From the NCBI GenBank assembly GCA_024336345.1, contig JANFOG010000007.1:1736001-1800000 (forward strand): 64,000 bases of DNA. The letters run 5' to 3'. A program made the translations under genes and the position numbers. Source of the DNA: Mariannaea sp. PMI_226. Its lineage: Eukaryota; Ascomycota; Sordariomycetes; Hypocreales; Nectriaceae. Every line of letters starts with the position of its first letter. Within the stretch, counting starts at the first letter, position 1. The notes under the pieces are model-generated. The model had not been told where the DNA came from. It saw only the letters and a list, made by a program, of their open reading frames with translations, and made no database searches. Shown piece after piece: positions 45,807-57,076 of the stretch.

Positions 45807-47596
45807 TTAACCAACCAACGGCTTGCTGCCCTTGGGAAGAGTGATTCGGAAAACCAGGACCTGGTTATCAAGATCGAATCCTGAGGTATCTGCGAAGGGG
45901 ATACGGCCAAAGTTCATGAAGCCTACATTTTTTAGGTCAGCAAAGTCTAGTAGTAAGATTTAAGGATAGATAGATAGAACTTACCATTCTGGCAGATGAA
46001 GTCATTATCAGAGGCAGCAAAGAGGAAGTATTCATCACCATCAGAGTGACCATGGTAATCGGATCGATCGACGGGAACAAGAGCAAGACCCTCCCACTTC
46101 TCGTTCAGAAGAGCGCCGTCCTGGGAACCTCCGTTATGAAGGCCGAATCGGTTCAGCTGATCGTTGATGTTAAAGTCAAGGAAGGGGCAAACAGTGGCAG
46201 GCTTGATGCCACTGTTGAGAACACCATCTGCAGGAAAAAGAAGTCAGCAATGTTTTCTGATTTTGGGGGGAGATTTTTTTCTGAGAATGCAACATACCAG
46301 TGCTGGCGATAGATTTGTTGAAATCATCATGGGACGATCCCTTGACGTTTGTGGCTCCGGAAATGTCAAAGACATCAACGTGGCGGTAGAGCGACTGAGA
46401 GCTGGACTGTCCGTGTCCATTGCCAGAGTCTCTGGGCAGGAAGAGGAACTGCGAGTCGGAAACGTAGTGCATCTCCGATTGAGCAGCAATAAGCTTCTTG
46501 CCGTTGGTATCCTTGAAGGTTGGCAGAGGCACGACATACTCGGCCTTGTACTCGAGTGACGGGTTATAACCGTGGCCACGGCTATCCTTGATGGAGTACT
46601 GCAACAGTCGGCTGTTCTCACGGGTACCCTTAGCCTGGCCACCTTCCTGGAGAGCGGCAGACTGGAGAAGAACCCACAGGGACTTGCCATCGGGGCTGAT
46701 GGTCATGCCCTCGAAGCCCTGGTTGTTTTGGCGACCCTGAGTCGGGTTTTTCGGGCTTGGCTCCTGGTCGGGGCTGTAAAGAGGGGGAGAGTCTGCTGAG
46801 AAGCTATTTTTCTGCCATTAGTTACATATCCCAAACCTAATAAGTGCTTTTTTCTTCAAGTCGAAAGCTTGATGGGACCAACTCACCTCACAACTCCATT
46901 TCGCAGAGGAAGAATAGCATCAGGTGGTGCAGTAGCACTAGTCATCCTGCCAGACTTATCAAACTTGTAGATGTACGGGCCGTACTCATCACTGATCCAG
47001 AATCCTCCATCCTCAGCAATACCCAAGGCCTCGGGATCAAGCGTAGCACGCTTGCCACCTGGACCTTCTCCGCCAAAACCGTCTCCCGTGTAGGTGGCAG
47101 CTGGGAGGATAGGGAAGCCAGAGTACTTCAAGCCGCCGGTTTGGTCCGCATCCAGACCGGTCATGGGCTTGCCATCGGGTCCAGTGAGCAGGATGGTGTC
47201 CTCATAGACGAAGGCAACGTTGGGAGGCGAAGGGTTCTTGGCCGAACCGCCAGAAGTCAGGGTCAGGCTCACAGAGTAGGTGTGAATGCGTGGCTGGTAG
47301 TTGACGGTGCCGTTGGTGTTCCAGCCTCGATCGGGGAGGCCATACAGCTTTCCGTGGTATGTAGAACCCCGCTTAGACCACGAAGTCATGGACAGGGACG
47401 AGCCGAGACTGATGGTATCACCATACTTGTCTCGAGCGGCGCTGGGAACCACACCGTATCCGGCAAGCTCATTATAAGTGTAGGATTTGCCCTTGCATGA
47501 AGTCGAGAAGACGGCATTCTGGGATGTGGTGGAGGGAGCTGCAGCCGCTGAGCCAGTCAAGGCCAGTGCTGCTAGTGAGGAAGAAAGTCTAACCAT
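45807..47596 (-). CDS. Secreted esterase-like phytase-family protein (PF13449 type)
   Basis: Four exons, 47596-46887, 46803-46298, 46227-45985 and 45922-45807, give 1575 bases and 524 residues. The ATG at 47596 begins a signal peptide (MVRLSSSLAALALTGSAAAAPS). The domain has ELAGYGVVPSAARDKYGDT, SLSMTSW, GLPDRGWN, GGFWISDEYGPYIYKFD, then NNQGFEGMTISPDGKSLWVLLQS and NEKWEGLALVP. The sequence WISDEYGPYIY plus FEGMTISPDG is diagnostic of the esterase-like activity of phytase family, a beta-propeller of secreted or periplasmic phosphoesterase-like proteins. It ends FMNFGRIPFADTSGFDLDNQVLVFRITLP. The real substrate is not known. Introns are 83, 70 and 62 bases, all GT-AG, with phases that agree at each join. 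Confidence 0.85.
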
Positions 47597-50442
47597 TGTG
47601 CCAGGGTTGTATTAAGAACAATGACAATAGCTGGTTGATTCCCATACAACCGCGCTGGGATCTGGTCGCTTTAATAGTGAGCATTTGTACGCCCTCTTAT
47701 TTTTTTCCATTTTCAACCCCCATCATTCATATCATTATGAGGAATGCATGCAATAATGATACTATCGTTCTGGGGTTCTCCAGATGCTGGGCAAGTTCCC
47801 ACCGAAGACCGCTTTTGGTAAGATGATAGGATCCTGAGGGGCCGCCTGGGAGCCGTCCGGGGGAGCTCAGCACTAGACTCATTTTGTCAAGGATTCGCTG
47901 TGATAAAGACCAGCCAACAAGCCTCTAATTGCATGAGCCTCGGGCACGTGCAAAGAAAGCTGTCAAACATCGCCGGTGCTACCGACTGCGTAGTACGTCG
48001 CCAAGCGTGCAACGATGTGCTTGCGTTGCATATGCATGCCCATGCCTGTCAAATCATCCTCTCGTCAGCCAACACCGCCGATACCGCCTGTAGGGCCAGC
48101 CACTAGCCAACAATGTTCACCGAGACTGCTAGAATGGCCTCAGTAAGGCGCGGAGTATTTCGTTCCCGGAGCTCAATACTAAATTGCAAGTGTCTCTGCA
48201 AGTCAATGTTATGTCTTTGCGGAATGATTGCGGATGGAGAGAGCCCTGTGTACTGGGTATGGCTGTTGCAATATGATGGATTGCGCCATTGATCCGCAAC
48301 AATGCAACGGAAACGACTCCTTCGTCCCTCTTTACCAATTGACTGTCACGTGTCCCTTTACATGGATAGAGAAAAGGGGGTAAATAGGGCTGAAAGTCTT
48401 CCGATACAGCTAGGATAATACATGGCACGTATTGCCTGGAAGGCTCTTCCCAATCGCTGTACCTGACGAATGGCAACGTGCCCTGAGGAACGGTTTGCAA
48501 TTGTCGAAGCAGGGTCCCTACGAGTCCAAGCCACTGACGCTGTAATGCAGATAATACCGCACGTCCTCAGTGCCAGTGGGTTCGCTTCACAATCAGTTGG
48601 CTGGTGCGGCAGCTAAAAAGGACAAGGACAATGCTACGACACAGGCGCTACGACATCGGCATAGACAACTAAAGTTAGCGCTTCGTGGGTACCTAGCTCA
48701 GGCTGGTCAGTTAGTCGGCCGTTCTGTGCAGGGCAGCTCGCTGGAGTAAGCCTCGGTACAGTACCTACCTGGCCAGGTACAGCATAACGAACCGCCGCTA
48801 ATAACGCGCCAAGGCTTACTTTAATTCCGACTGTTCCATCAAGGTCGATAACCGATGTCTTTGTGGTTTCCATTGGCCAATGTTCGATCGTAGCGTGGAA
48901 GGGAATCGGTCTGGAACCGATGACATAAGATAGCTCCGCCAGTACCTACCTCACGAAGTAATGTACAAGACGGAGCTCAACTTTAGATGTCCGCTTTGGA
49001 TGCTTGAGAGACGACCCTACCTGACTTGTGGAGTGAAAACATGTTACGGTAATGGTTAACCGAAACTGACAATGACCTAACAAACATTTGTTGTCGTCCC
49101 AGTGTCCAGGGCTGGCTGACAATCCCGGACTCAGCCTTGGCCTACCGCTTCTGAATGAGTCCTGCAGCCTGCTGTTTACCATCATCCCTGCGGGTGGTTG
49201 AAAGCCACTAGCTTTTATTCCAGCCACTGCCCGACGCCCAAACAACTTCAATACCGAGCTGCCAATCAGAGCGATACGTCCATCTGGTGTGTGACTTTAG
49301 TCACAACTTTGACAAGTCAATTGATGATGCTGCCGATGTTGGGTTTATGCTTTGTGTTATCCAGTGCTATACAATTCATTACTTAGATCCCACTCTCCGG
49401 AGTAACCACCAAGACATTGATCTTAGCAGAAGACCCGGATAAACATTCCCAACGCGCCAAACGAAGCATTGTGCGCATCAACATACTTAGACGACGGTGA
49501 TTTCTTTTGCAAGTCAGTCAAGCCTATTCCGTATTATAGTACGTCTTGCTCCTCCACTTGATGTAGGCTATGACCTGACTAAGGGGCGTGTTCGGGCCGC
49601 GAAAAGTACTTTTGCAGATTTGAGCAGGAAGGCCTCGAAACAAGACCCTCGTTAGAGACCTAGTTGGCCATTCGATTCGCGCTTCATGCCTGAGTTTTCC
49701 CGTCAGGCTAGGATCCATCTAGGCTTTGAAAGCCGGGATCTCATTAAAGGATGAGTCTCGCAGCGGTGAATGTAATATTACTAACAAGGCTGAACTCATA
49801 AGGTTCTTGTATTCCGACTGCAATGAAGCGTCTATGGCAGCCACGAAAGCACCTCATCCTTCATTATAGCCATGAGAAATAACTACTTCATTACTTGACG
49901 GGTAGTTTTCCCGGTCGCGTGCCGCTTCAACACAAGTGGCCAGCTCGTTGTGGAGAGTAGCGGCCCGCTTTCAGAGCCGGTGCAAGGAGTAGTTCTATTG
50001 AGATAGGCATCTAACAAGCACCTATGGATGCCTCCTTGAACCGCTTTCTGGCGGCTCTGAGGTCACAATAATATTGGGTGCAATTAAATATATCCTAAGG
50101 TATGTTCGATAGCTGCTAGACTGCACTCCTGGAGCGCCAACCGTTTAGTCTAGCAGTCATTTCTGCGCGCTTAAAATAGAGCTGAAGATGTTAATTTTGT
50201 CTAGCGCGCATACTTGGTCCTGACCACTAGCCAGGACCTAGAACCCGTCTAGATTAATTATACGATAAGTCTTCTACGCCAAAGCGGATCTAGCTAAAGA
50301 GACGATGAATAAATGCAAAACATAAAATTCATTATTACTTGACTACCTTTATTAATATAAATTATTATATTCATATTTATCAGTTACAAATTTATAAAAG
50401 TATTTGTTCATAACTTAAAGATAGGTTATGGTGATTATTCTA
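47597..50442. other. Intergenic region
   Basis: This 2.8 kb region lies between the esterase-like promoter and the 3' end of the DUF6601 gene. A perfect 14-base palindrome (TACCTGGCCAGGTA) lies at 48766-48779. The part from about 49960 to 50440 has several inverted repeats and then very AT-rich DNA. No coding gene is supported. Confidence 0.45.
49971..50238. repeat. Cluster of short inverted repeats
   Basis: Three perfect arm pairs lie close together: TCAGAGCCG (49971-49979) with CGGCTCTGA (50052-50060); TGCTAGACT (50114-50122) with AGTCTAGCA (50147-50155); GGTCCTG (50216-50222) with CAGGACC (50232-50238). The last two can form small hairpins. They may be a decayed transposable element or structured 3' DNA of the neighbouring gene; no transposase is visible. 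Confidence 0.5.
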
Positions 50443-51384
50443 TTAGTTATTTTTCACCTTCCAAAAGTGATTAGAAATTGCATAGTGCCATTCCCTTCCA
50501 AACTTATAAATAATCAGAAAACTAAATATAAGTAAAAGACTAGAGAATATAAGGATTACTAAAATGCTAACCCCAAAGGCGACTATAAAGAATGTGTCAC
50601 TATCCACAAAGCTAGTTTGCTTAACCGCTACAGTGATCTGTATCCCGTTGAGGATAATTGACAATACACCAATGATAAATAACACGGGCGCATAGAACTG
50701 AGCGAAATAAGAACCATATTGGTACTCTACCCTCTGGAAGTAGGCCCGTTTAAGAAGGAAAGGCGCATAGAAGTTGAGCCGCGTCAGCCGTATCTCGCCG
50801 AATCTGTATCGTGGAGCGACGTCTCGGTCTGTAATACCCTCACAATCGGAGGTGAATTGACAGAACTGCTCCCAAGTCACCTCGGCAGGTATCAGACAGA
50901 GACTGGGATCTTGAGCGATGCGAAAATCTGACTCATGTCTGATCAGGTAGCAATAAGTCCTAATATAGCCTAGAGCTGCCATCCGGATTCGAGGTTGGCG
51001 TTCCTCGCCATCGGCCGGGACATGGAGGTAGTCACGCCAGAATCCGTGTGACAAAATATAACGAGGCAGAGGCTTGATAAAGATTTTATCGTATATCCAT
51101 ATGAGATGGAGCTTGGGGTCTTCTGTTACAACAATTGTTCTCCGCTTTACTCGCTGTCGATGTAAAGGAGATATGTTCCCACTTCTCTCCATCGACATCA
51201 ACCATAGCTTATCAGCAATCCGATCTAGGTCCGCCGACCAGAACTCGGCATCAAGAAAGTCCCACAAGTTTTGTGCATCACTGAGTGAGACATTAGGGTA
51301 GCCAGGCAGGGTAGAGCCGAGTTTGTCGAGACTTTCGCTCAGCCGATGTGCTGGAGGAAAGGGTGCTGTGGCCGAGGCGAGCAT
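50443..51384 (-). CDS. DUF6601-family membrane protein
   Basis: A single exon of 313 residues starts at the ATG at 51384. The N-terminal 60 residues (LWDFLDAEFWSADLDRI) lead into VVTEDPKLHLIWIYDKIFIKPLPRYILSHGFW, then GYIRTYCYLIRHESDFRIA and PRYRFGEIRLTRLNFYAP. This is the conserved core of the fungal DUF6601 family, which has no assigned function. Two C-terminal membrane segments follow (FYAPVLFIIGVLSIILNGIQI and VAFGVSILVILIFSSLLLIFSF), with a short tail. The length is normal for the family. It is head-to-head with the NLR gene at 52044, separated by 659 bases, so they may share regulation. The 3' flank is strongly AT-rich. Confidence 0.75.
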   Translation of the reverse strand: MLASATAPFPPAHRLSESLDKLGSTLPGYPNVSLSDAQNLWDFLDAEFWSADLDRIADKLWLMSMERSGNISPLHRQRVKRRTIVVTEDPKLHLIWIYDKIFIKPLPRYILSHGFWRDYLHVPADGEERQPRIRMAALGYIRTYCYLIRHESDFRIAQDPSLCLIPAEVTWEQFCQFTSDCEGITDRDVAPRYRFGEIRLTRLNFYAPFLLKRAYFQRVEYQYGSYFAQFYAPVLFIIGVLSIILNGIQITVAVKQTSFVDSDTFFIVAFGVSILVILIFSSLLLIFSFLIIYKFGREWHYAISNHFWKVKNN

Positions 51385-52043
51385 TCTGGAACTTTAGATA
51401 AGTTTAAAATGAAATGGATTATGGAAGAGGTGGTAGAAACATCTGCTTCTTATTACACTGACACCTAACCGTACAGAAGTTTGCCTAACACGGGGCTTCT
51501 TAGCTTACTGAACCCTCTCAGGTCGCCACGTCACTCCAGTTACAGCGAACAAGGCGCAACATCACGGTCTAAACCCTCTGTAGTCCGGCTGACACTGCTA
51601 GTGGTGGCCTCAGACTCCGACGTAGGCCAATCGAAAACGATTCAGCTTTGGGGTCGCTAGGGCATAGCATAGCATCTTGCCTCAATGGACGCTTGTCAGT
51701 TTAGGCCCAACCACGATTTGGCTAGAGATGCAAAAGCGGGTTTGGCCTGGCCCAAAGTGCAACTAACGCGAGGTAACAACGAAGGCTCGGAGAGGAGCTG
51801 AACGGTGGCTTAAACACATGGTTCTGCATATCACGTGTCAATGCAAGTTACCGGCGCGGGGGCGGCTCTGCCTTCACCGCTCTTCAATCAGCTTCTGGAT
51901 TGTGGATGGCGACATTGATGTAGCAAAGGTTAACTGGATGAGTACCTCGGTTGGTCTGAGAGACAGACTACATAACATACTAGCGCACTCTACGACTGGA
52001 GTGAATGGTACACAGAGAGACAGGCGACCTTTGAAGCTCAGCT
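51385..52043. other. Divergent promoter region of DUF6601 and NLR genes
   Basis: A 659-base spacer upstream of both genes. No clear TATA box was recognised, and the short frames here have no coding support. Confidence 0.45.
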
Positions 52044-55000
52044 ATGAGAAGCCTTATCTTACGAGTCAATGGTATCTCGACCAGCGACGTGATTGATCTG
52101 GAAGAGAATCTCAAAGCTATTGCAGAGCAGGATGAGGTCCTATCTAAAGCGATCTCTGCGATATGCTGCAGATCCTTGGTCAGTAGGAGCGATCACCTAG
52201 CCTGCGCAACTGTCTCATTCACTACGACCCTAGCGGCACAAGAACTAGCTATTCGGCTGGGTCAGGCCGGAATGAGAGATTACAGCTATTCCTGTGACTT
52301 TGAGGGAATTACTCCCCTTTACAATGGGATTGACGCTGACGTTGAGTAAGCTCATCCTTTCCATCTATACGCAGTGCTAATCTGCTCAGCATTGTCGCTG
52401 TCCCAGGCCTAGGGAGTCACGCAATTGGCTCATGGAAGTATCCTAACAGCAATACAATCTGGCTTCTCGACTTTCTGCCCCGAGATGTGCCTCGTACTCG
52501 AGTGCTGGTTTATGGCTACGATACCCAACTGCTTGATAGCCAATCGAAACAATCTATCAAGGACTTAGGCTTGGCGTTATTAGAACAAGTCAAGGCCTTC
52601 CGTGGAGATGACGATGTATGTGAACGTGTGCTCATATTGAATCAGGCTAAGATGCCTTTATAGACGTCGCGCCGACCAATTATTTTTCTTGGCCACAGTC
52701 TCGGTGGCTTACTTATTAAAGAGGTAAAAAACTGTAGTCATATTCTGCGGTCCATGGACTGGCTGACCTATTTAGGCGCTCATTCGCTCTTGCAAGAAGC
52801 GTAACGAGGCTGACGCTGACTTTGCAGAGTCTGTATCCGGCGTATGATTCTTTGGAGTGCCGAATCTCGGCTTGCGAAATGAACAGTTGTTGACACTTGT
52901 TCGCGGTCAGCCAAATGAGTCTTTGATCCGTGATCTGCTTGTGGACAACGACACGGAACCGTCCAACTTCATGAAGAGTTTAACAGAGCGGTTTGCTGAC
53001 AGCTGCAGAAATGGTGACTACCGGGTGATAACCTTTTTCGAACGTCGCCTCAGTCCAACCATGGAGGTAACAGGCCTGATGTAGATCCTTCCAGCCAATG
53101 CTAACCAGTTTTCAGATAATCGATGGTGGAGTATTGCGTAGAACTGGTAAACCCTTGTTGCTCGTGACGGAACATTCTGCCACTAGCATAGGGTTGGTTG
53201 CTGTAGCTGAGGACGACAGCATACCTCTCGACACGGATCATGCAGGCCTAGTCAAATACCGGTCCTCCATTCACGGTATCTATCCCATCGTGCGAGAACG
53301 CCTCAAGGCTCTCGCAAGAGAAGCCAATTACGGAGGCATTACCGGCCCTGAGAAGTTAAGCTTCAATCGTATATTGGCCGATGTTAGATTGCCAAATCAG
53401 TTTTTACATCGCACTCTTTGTATGTTGGTCTTTACTTCGGTGATTTTTCTCATCACCCTGGCAATTTTCAACCACTTCCCCACCGACGCGACAATTCAAG
53501 ATCACAGCTTATATCGAACTGATTTTACTCTGCGGGGAATGCCACACTCAAGCAACCACGTTGACCGATCATTTGAAATTAAGGAGCTTGAGAAGGGCCT
53601 TATCCAGCCTGCCAATTCTCACCAAAAAAAACGGCGGATATTTGTACTATATGGGCTCGGTGGTATTGGGAAAACGCACCTCGCTGCTAGCTTCGCTCGG
53701 CGCCACCAGGCCACTTTTGACTCTATCTTTTGGCTGGATGGTTCGTCTCATAATCAGCTAAAGAAAAGTTTTGCCGCTTGCGCAAGGATGATCCCTAAAG
53801 GGCAGATTTCAGAACGGTGGCGAACGTCAAACGTAAACAGCACGGATGATTTGAATGCAGTCATTACAGACGTTTTAGACTGGCTAGCAGAAACAGCCAA
53901 TACCAACTGGCTGCTTATATTTGATAACGTGGACCAAATTCAGACACATAATCAATCGACAGGCGGTTATGACCTTCAGCGGTACCTGCCCGTTAACCAC
54001 GGGTCAATTTTGATTACCACTCGATTAGCACAGCTGGCACAGCTAGGCGATTCGAAGCGACTACGAAAGACCGACAGGTACCTAAGTAAAGCTATTTTCC
54101 AAAGGTGGCATGGATCGATGATAATCGACATACATGACGGTGGTAGCGAACTTCTTGATCTGCTTGACGGCCTACCACTCGCGCTAGCGCAAGCGGCATC
54201 TTATATACGAGAGACTGGGATCGATATCTCGTTATATGTTCAGCTTTATAAGACAAACTGGAATGACTTAATGAAAACTGGCGTCGAATTCGGCTCACCA
54301 TTGACGGACTATGAGCGAAGTATCGCAACAACCTGGGTAATCTCGCTTCAAGCAATCGAAGCGAGGAGCAAGTCAGCGGCCCATTTACTTCGCATTTGGG
54401 GTTTCATTGATAATAAAGACTTTTGGCATGGTCTACTCCAAAGCGCAACAGACGGGGACCCACAATGGCCGGAGTGGCTACGCACATTAGCGCGCAGTGA
54501 AGCAAAGTTCTTGGACTCTGTCCGGTTGCTATTGCGTTATTCAATGGTTGAAATCCAGGGAAACGTACCGAACAGCTTCAGCATGCATCCCGTTGTGCAT
54601 AAGTGGACGTCGTATCTTCAGGACGACTCTGACAAGAAAGAATTCGTCAAGATGGCGGTGCTGCTTGTGGGACTCTCGGTGCCAACGCAAGAAGGTGACT
54701 GGGCTTCGCAGCAGCGACTTCTGCCGCACGCGCAGAAGTGCTTGGAGTGGATAGGACACGCAAATGTGGACCGGGCAATGCTCCGCACAGTTAATGGAAG
54801 GCAAGCAGTCGAGAAATTAGGTCTCCTTTTCCATCGCCATGGGCAACTCAAAGAGGCGGAGATGATGTATCAGAAACTGCTAAGCAGGTTGGAGACTATT
54901 TTTGGCCCTGACCATCCTGTTACTCTTCAAACGGTCTTCGAACTCTCTGCTCTCTGCATAACGCAAGGACGTATGCAAGAGGCAGAGTTGGGACTTATGC

Positions 55001-55731
55001 GTATACTGCAGGGTCTCGAGTACGCGCCCACGGCTCACGTTGGATTGATACTCAACACGGTGAATAATCTCGGCATCCTCGACTTCAAGCAGGGCAGGTA
55101 TCTTGAGGCCCATAAGCTGTATATGCTCGCCCTCAGGAGACAGGAGGCGATTTTTGGCCGTGAGAGCAGAGACGCTCTCAGCACAGCCAACAACCTAGGT
55201 CGTCTCTATATCGCCCAAGGTCGATTTAAGGAAGCAGAAGAGATACTCCAGCGAGCATTAGACGGTTTGACAAAAAATCTCGGGCCGGACCATACAGTAA
55301 CTCTCACTGTCGTCAACAATTTAGCAGATCTATATCCAATGATAGGCCGCCAGAGTGAAGCAGAGATTTTACATCAGCGAGCACTTCAGGGTCAGATTAA
55401 ATCTCTAGGACCGAATCACGTAGTGACTCTCGATACAGTACTAAGCCTAGGAAGTTTCTATTTGGAACACGGTCGACTTTCGGAGGCAGAAGCGATGTTG
55501 ACGCGAGCACTTCACGGCTATACAAGAGCACTTGGATCGAACCACAGGTCAACATTCAGTGCAATGAATAATATGGGCGTTGTCTATCTGTTTCAAGGTC
55601 GCATGCAAGAGGCCGAGGTTCTGTTGCAGCAGACTGTGCTTGACGCTCAACGCGCCTTCGGTGATATATGTCTAATTGTTTCACAAACCCTTCAAGCGCT
55701 GCAGGCGTACAAAGGTATTCTCAATCTATAA
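52044..55731 (+). pseudogene. NLR: SesB-like lipase + NB-ARC + TPR, with in-frame stop
   Basis: Five exons, 52044-52345, 52390-52615, 52664-52723, 52776-53066 and 53116-55731, join in phase to 1165 codons including the stop. Introns are 44-52 bases. Domains in order: an N-terminal leader with CATVSFTT; a SesB/DUF676-type alpha/beta hydrolase (about 100-300) with VAVPGLGSHAIGSW and nucleophile GHSLGG (Ser about 188); and a hydrophobic segment (about 390-412). Then NB-ARC with P-loop GLGGIGKTHLA (about 473), LLIFDNVD, GSILITTR and GLPLALAQAASYI, and at least five 42-residue TPRs (about 870-1150). Codon 220 of the joined frame is TGA (52845-52847), just before FFGVPNLGLRNEQ, a highly conserved stretch. 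The protein is therefore probably truncated unless read through, spliced around or an assembly error. The whole fits fungal NLRs of self/non-self recognition. Confidence 0.8.
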
Positions 55732-56434
55732 AGATAATAAGCAATCGTATTAACTGTTTCATAGAATGGTTTCAGACACTTAATAGTATAACAAAGTTCT
55801 TAATTACTGTACGGGCTAAGTATCATTGGAGTATGCAGGTCTTAGTTTCTTATATTTTATCTATTATTACGTTCTTTAGTTCTGAAAGTTATTGCTATCC
55901 TAACTTAGTATCTAAATTTAGATAAGATAAATATCTATACAATAATGCCACCAACAAAACACGATAAGAAATATAATTTAAACTAAATCAAACAACTATG
56001 ACAAGCCGCCAGAGTGAAGTAGAGATTTTGCATCAGCAAGCACTTCGAGGGTTTATAATTATAAGAGGGAAAACATCTTTTTTATAGAATTCCTCCATAA
56101 GGTCATAATCATGCCCGGATCCGGACGACCTGTTGCTGCTATGCTAGGGAACCTTTGGCAGCAAGGTTCCAATCGCTATGTATAACCTTCCCCTAATAGT
56201 CAGCATACCCCCATCACAATAACATCACATCTCGGCGCAGCCCGGATCCCTGCGGTTACAGCCTGCAACAATGGACTTTTTGTAATCATAATTTGGTAGA
56301 TAATCTTTCAATTCATCTTAGAAATTTGTAGTTTATCTTGGTAGTTCCATTATATAAATGTGCCCCTGTTGCTATGTTAAATAAGTATCCTACTATTACT
56401 GAAGGGCTATAACATGCTTAATACGTACATTATT
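55732..56434. other. AT-rich spacer downstream of the NLR
   Basis: The 3' flank of the NLR is very AT-rich to about 56000. It then holds a copy of part of the NLR TPR sequence (separate entry) and a GC-richer stretch at 56110-56270 with CGGATCCGG. No complete gene. Confidence 0.5.
56005..56052 (+). pseudogene. Stray fragment of the NLR TPR-coding sequence
   Basis: This stretch matches 55346-55392 inside the NLR TPR region almost base for base over about 47 bases, beginning GCCGCCAGAGTGAAG. It differs by three transitions, including CAG to TAG and CGAG to CAAG, plus a one-base insertion. It shows that TPR-coding DNA once extended here or was duplicated. It has no start and is followed by AT-rich DNA, so it is a relic. 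Confidence 0.75.
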
Positions 56435-56930
56435 TTATGATGATACCTGTGCCAACACTGAATCAATTTGATAGTACTGGCCATTATAGACCCAAGTGCC
56501 AGATGGCTTGTGCTCCGTATTCACACACTGATTAATGATGTCCCTGTGATTGTCAGATGAGAGTTTATATCCCGGTTCTTAGCTTAACTGACTCAGTAGC
56601 ATCCTATCAACGTCAATTAGCTTGTATTACTCAAAAGGAATCAAGTGTATATCGAACCCAGCAGTTGGTAAAGCCTTTAGTGTTTCCTATGTTCTTCCGG
56701 CTGATAGAAACGCTGAGTCGGTACGTGATACCAGCCGAGATGGTGGTCCTCGTCGCGGTCGTCTTGCATGGTTGCTGGTAGGCACACTGCGAATTTCCGC
56801 ACATGTTCTGACGAGCCTCCCAGAACGCATCAGATAGTCCACTTAAGTCTTGCCCGGTTGCTCCCAAGCAATCAGCAGCGGTTGCCGATGCAACAAAAGC
56901 GCCTAGAACTGAGAGGTTTGCGAGCTTCAT
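56435..56930 (-). CDS. Small secreted cysteine-rich protein A (paralogue of 59509)
   Basis: I propose exons 56930-56658, 56603-56593 and 56543-56435, 393 bases and 130 residues. Exon 1 begins with a signal peptide (MKLANLSVLGAFVASATA-ADC) and carries FWEARQNMCGNSQCAYQQPC and GFTNCW. Without splicing it would stop nine codons later. Splicing to the 11-base exon 2 and to exon 3 gives GFTNCWDATEDIINQCV, then WVYNGQYYQID, which is the usual ending of this fungal small secreted protein family. Six cysteines result. Introns are 54 (GTTCGA donor) and 49 bases (GTCAGT donor). A TATATAAA lies 139 bases upstream. Function unknown; extracellular. The donor of intron 1 is weak, so the unspliced 99-residue form may also exist. 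Confidence 0.75.
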
Positions 56931-56960
56931 CTTGGCCAATAAGATACCAAACACTGGAAA

Positions 56961-56963
<3 letters not shown>

Positions 56964-56991
<28 letters not shown>

Positions 56992-57018
56992 TAGAGAGAG
57001 AGAGAGAGAGAGAGAGAA
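56964..57018. repeat. Poly(A) tract followed by (GA)n in promoter
   Basis: A run of about 28 A is followed by about 12 GA dinucleotides. It lies 34-88 bases upstream of the start codon of secreted protein A, read from the other strand as (TC)n then poly(T). It probably falls within the 5' leader or core promoter. Confidence 0.85.
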
Positions 57019-57068
57019 AATTAAATGATGCAGAAAAAAATAATGTCGCAAGATAGGGTAGAGTGGCA

Positions 57069-57076
57069 TTTATATA
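57069..57076 (-). promoter_or_regulatory. TATA box of secreted protein A gene
   Basis: TATATAAA on the - strand lies 139 bases upstream of the ATG at 56930. The paralogue at 59509 has the same octamer upstream, which supports a real core promoter element. Confidence 0.55.

Noticed and set aside
46844..47500. Plus-strand 218-codon frame
   Set aside because: Antisense to exon 1 of the esterase-like gene; no supporting feature.
48766..48779. Perfect 14-base palindrome
   Set aside because: Isolated; a single short palindrome in a long spacer has no clear meaning without repeats or a nearby start.
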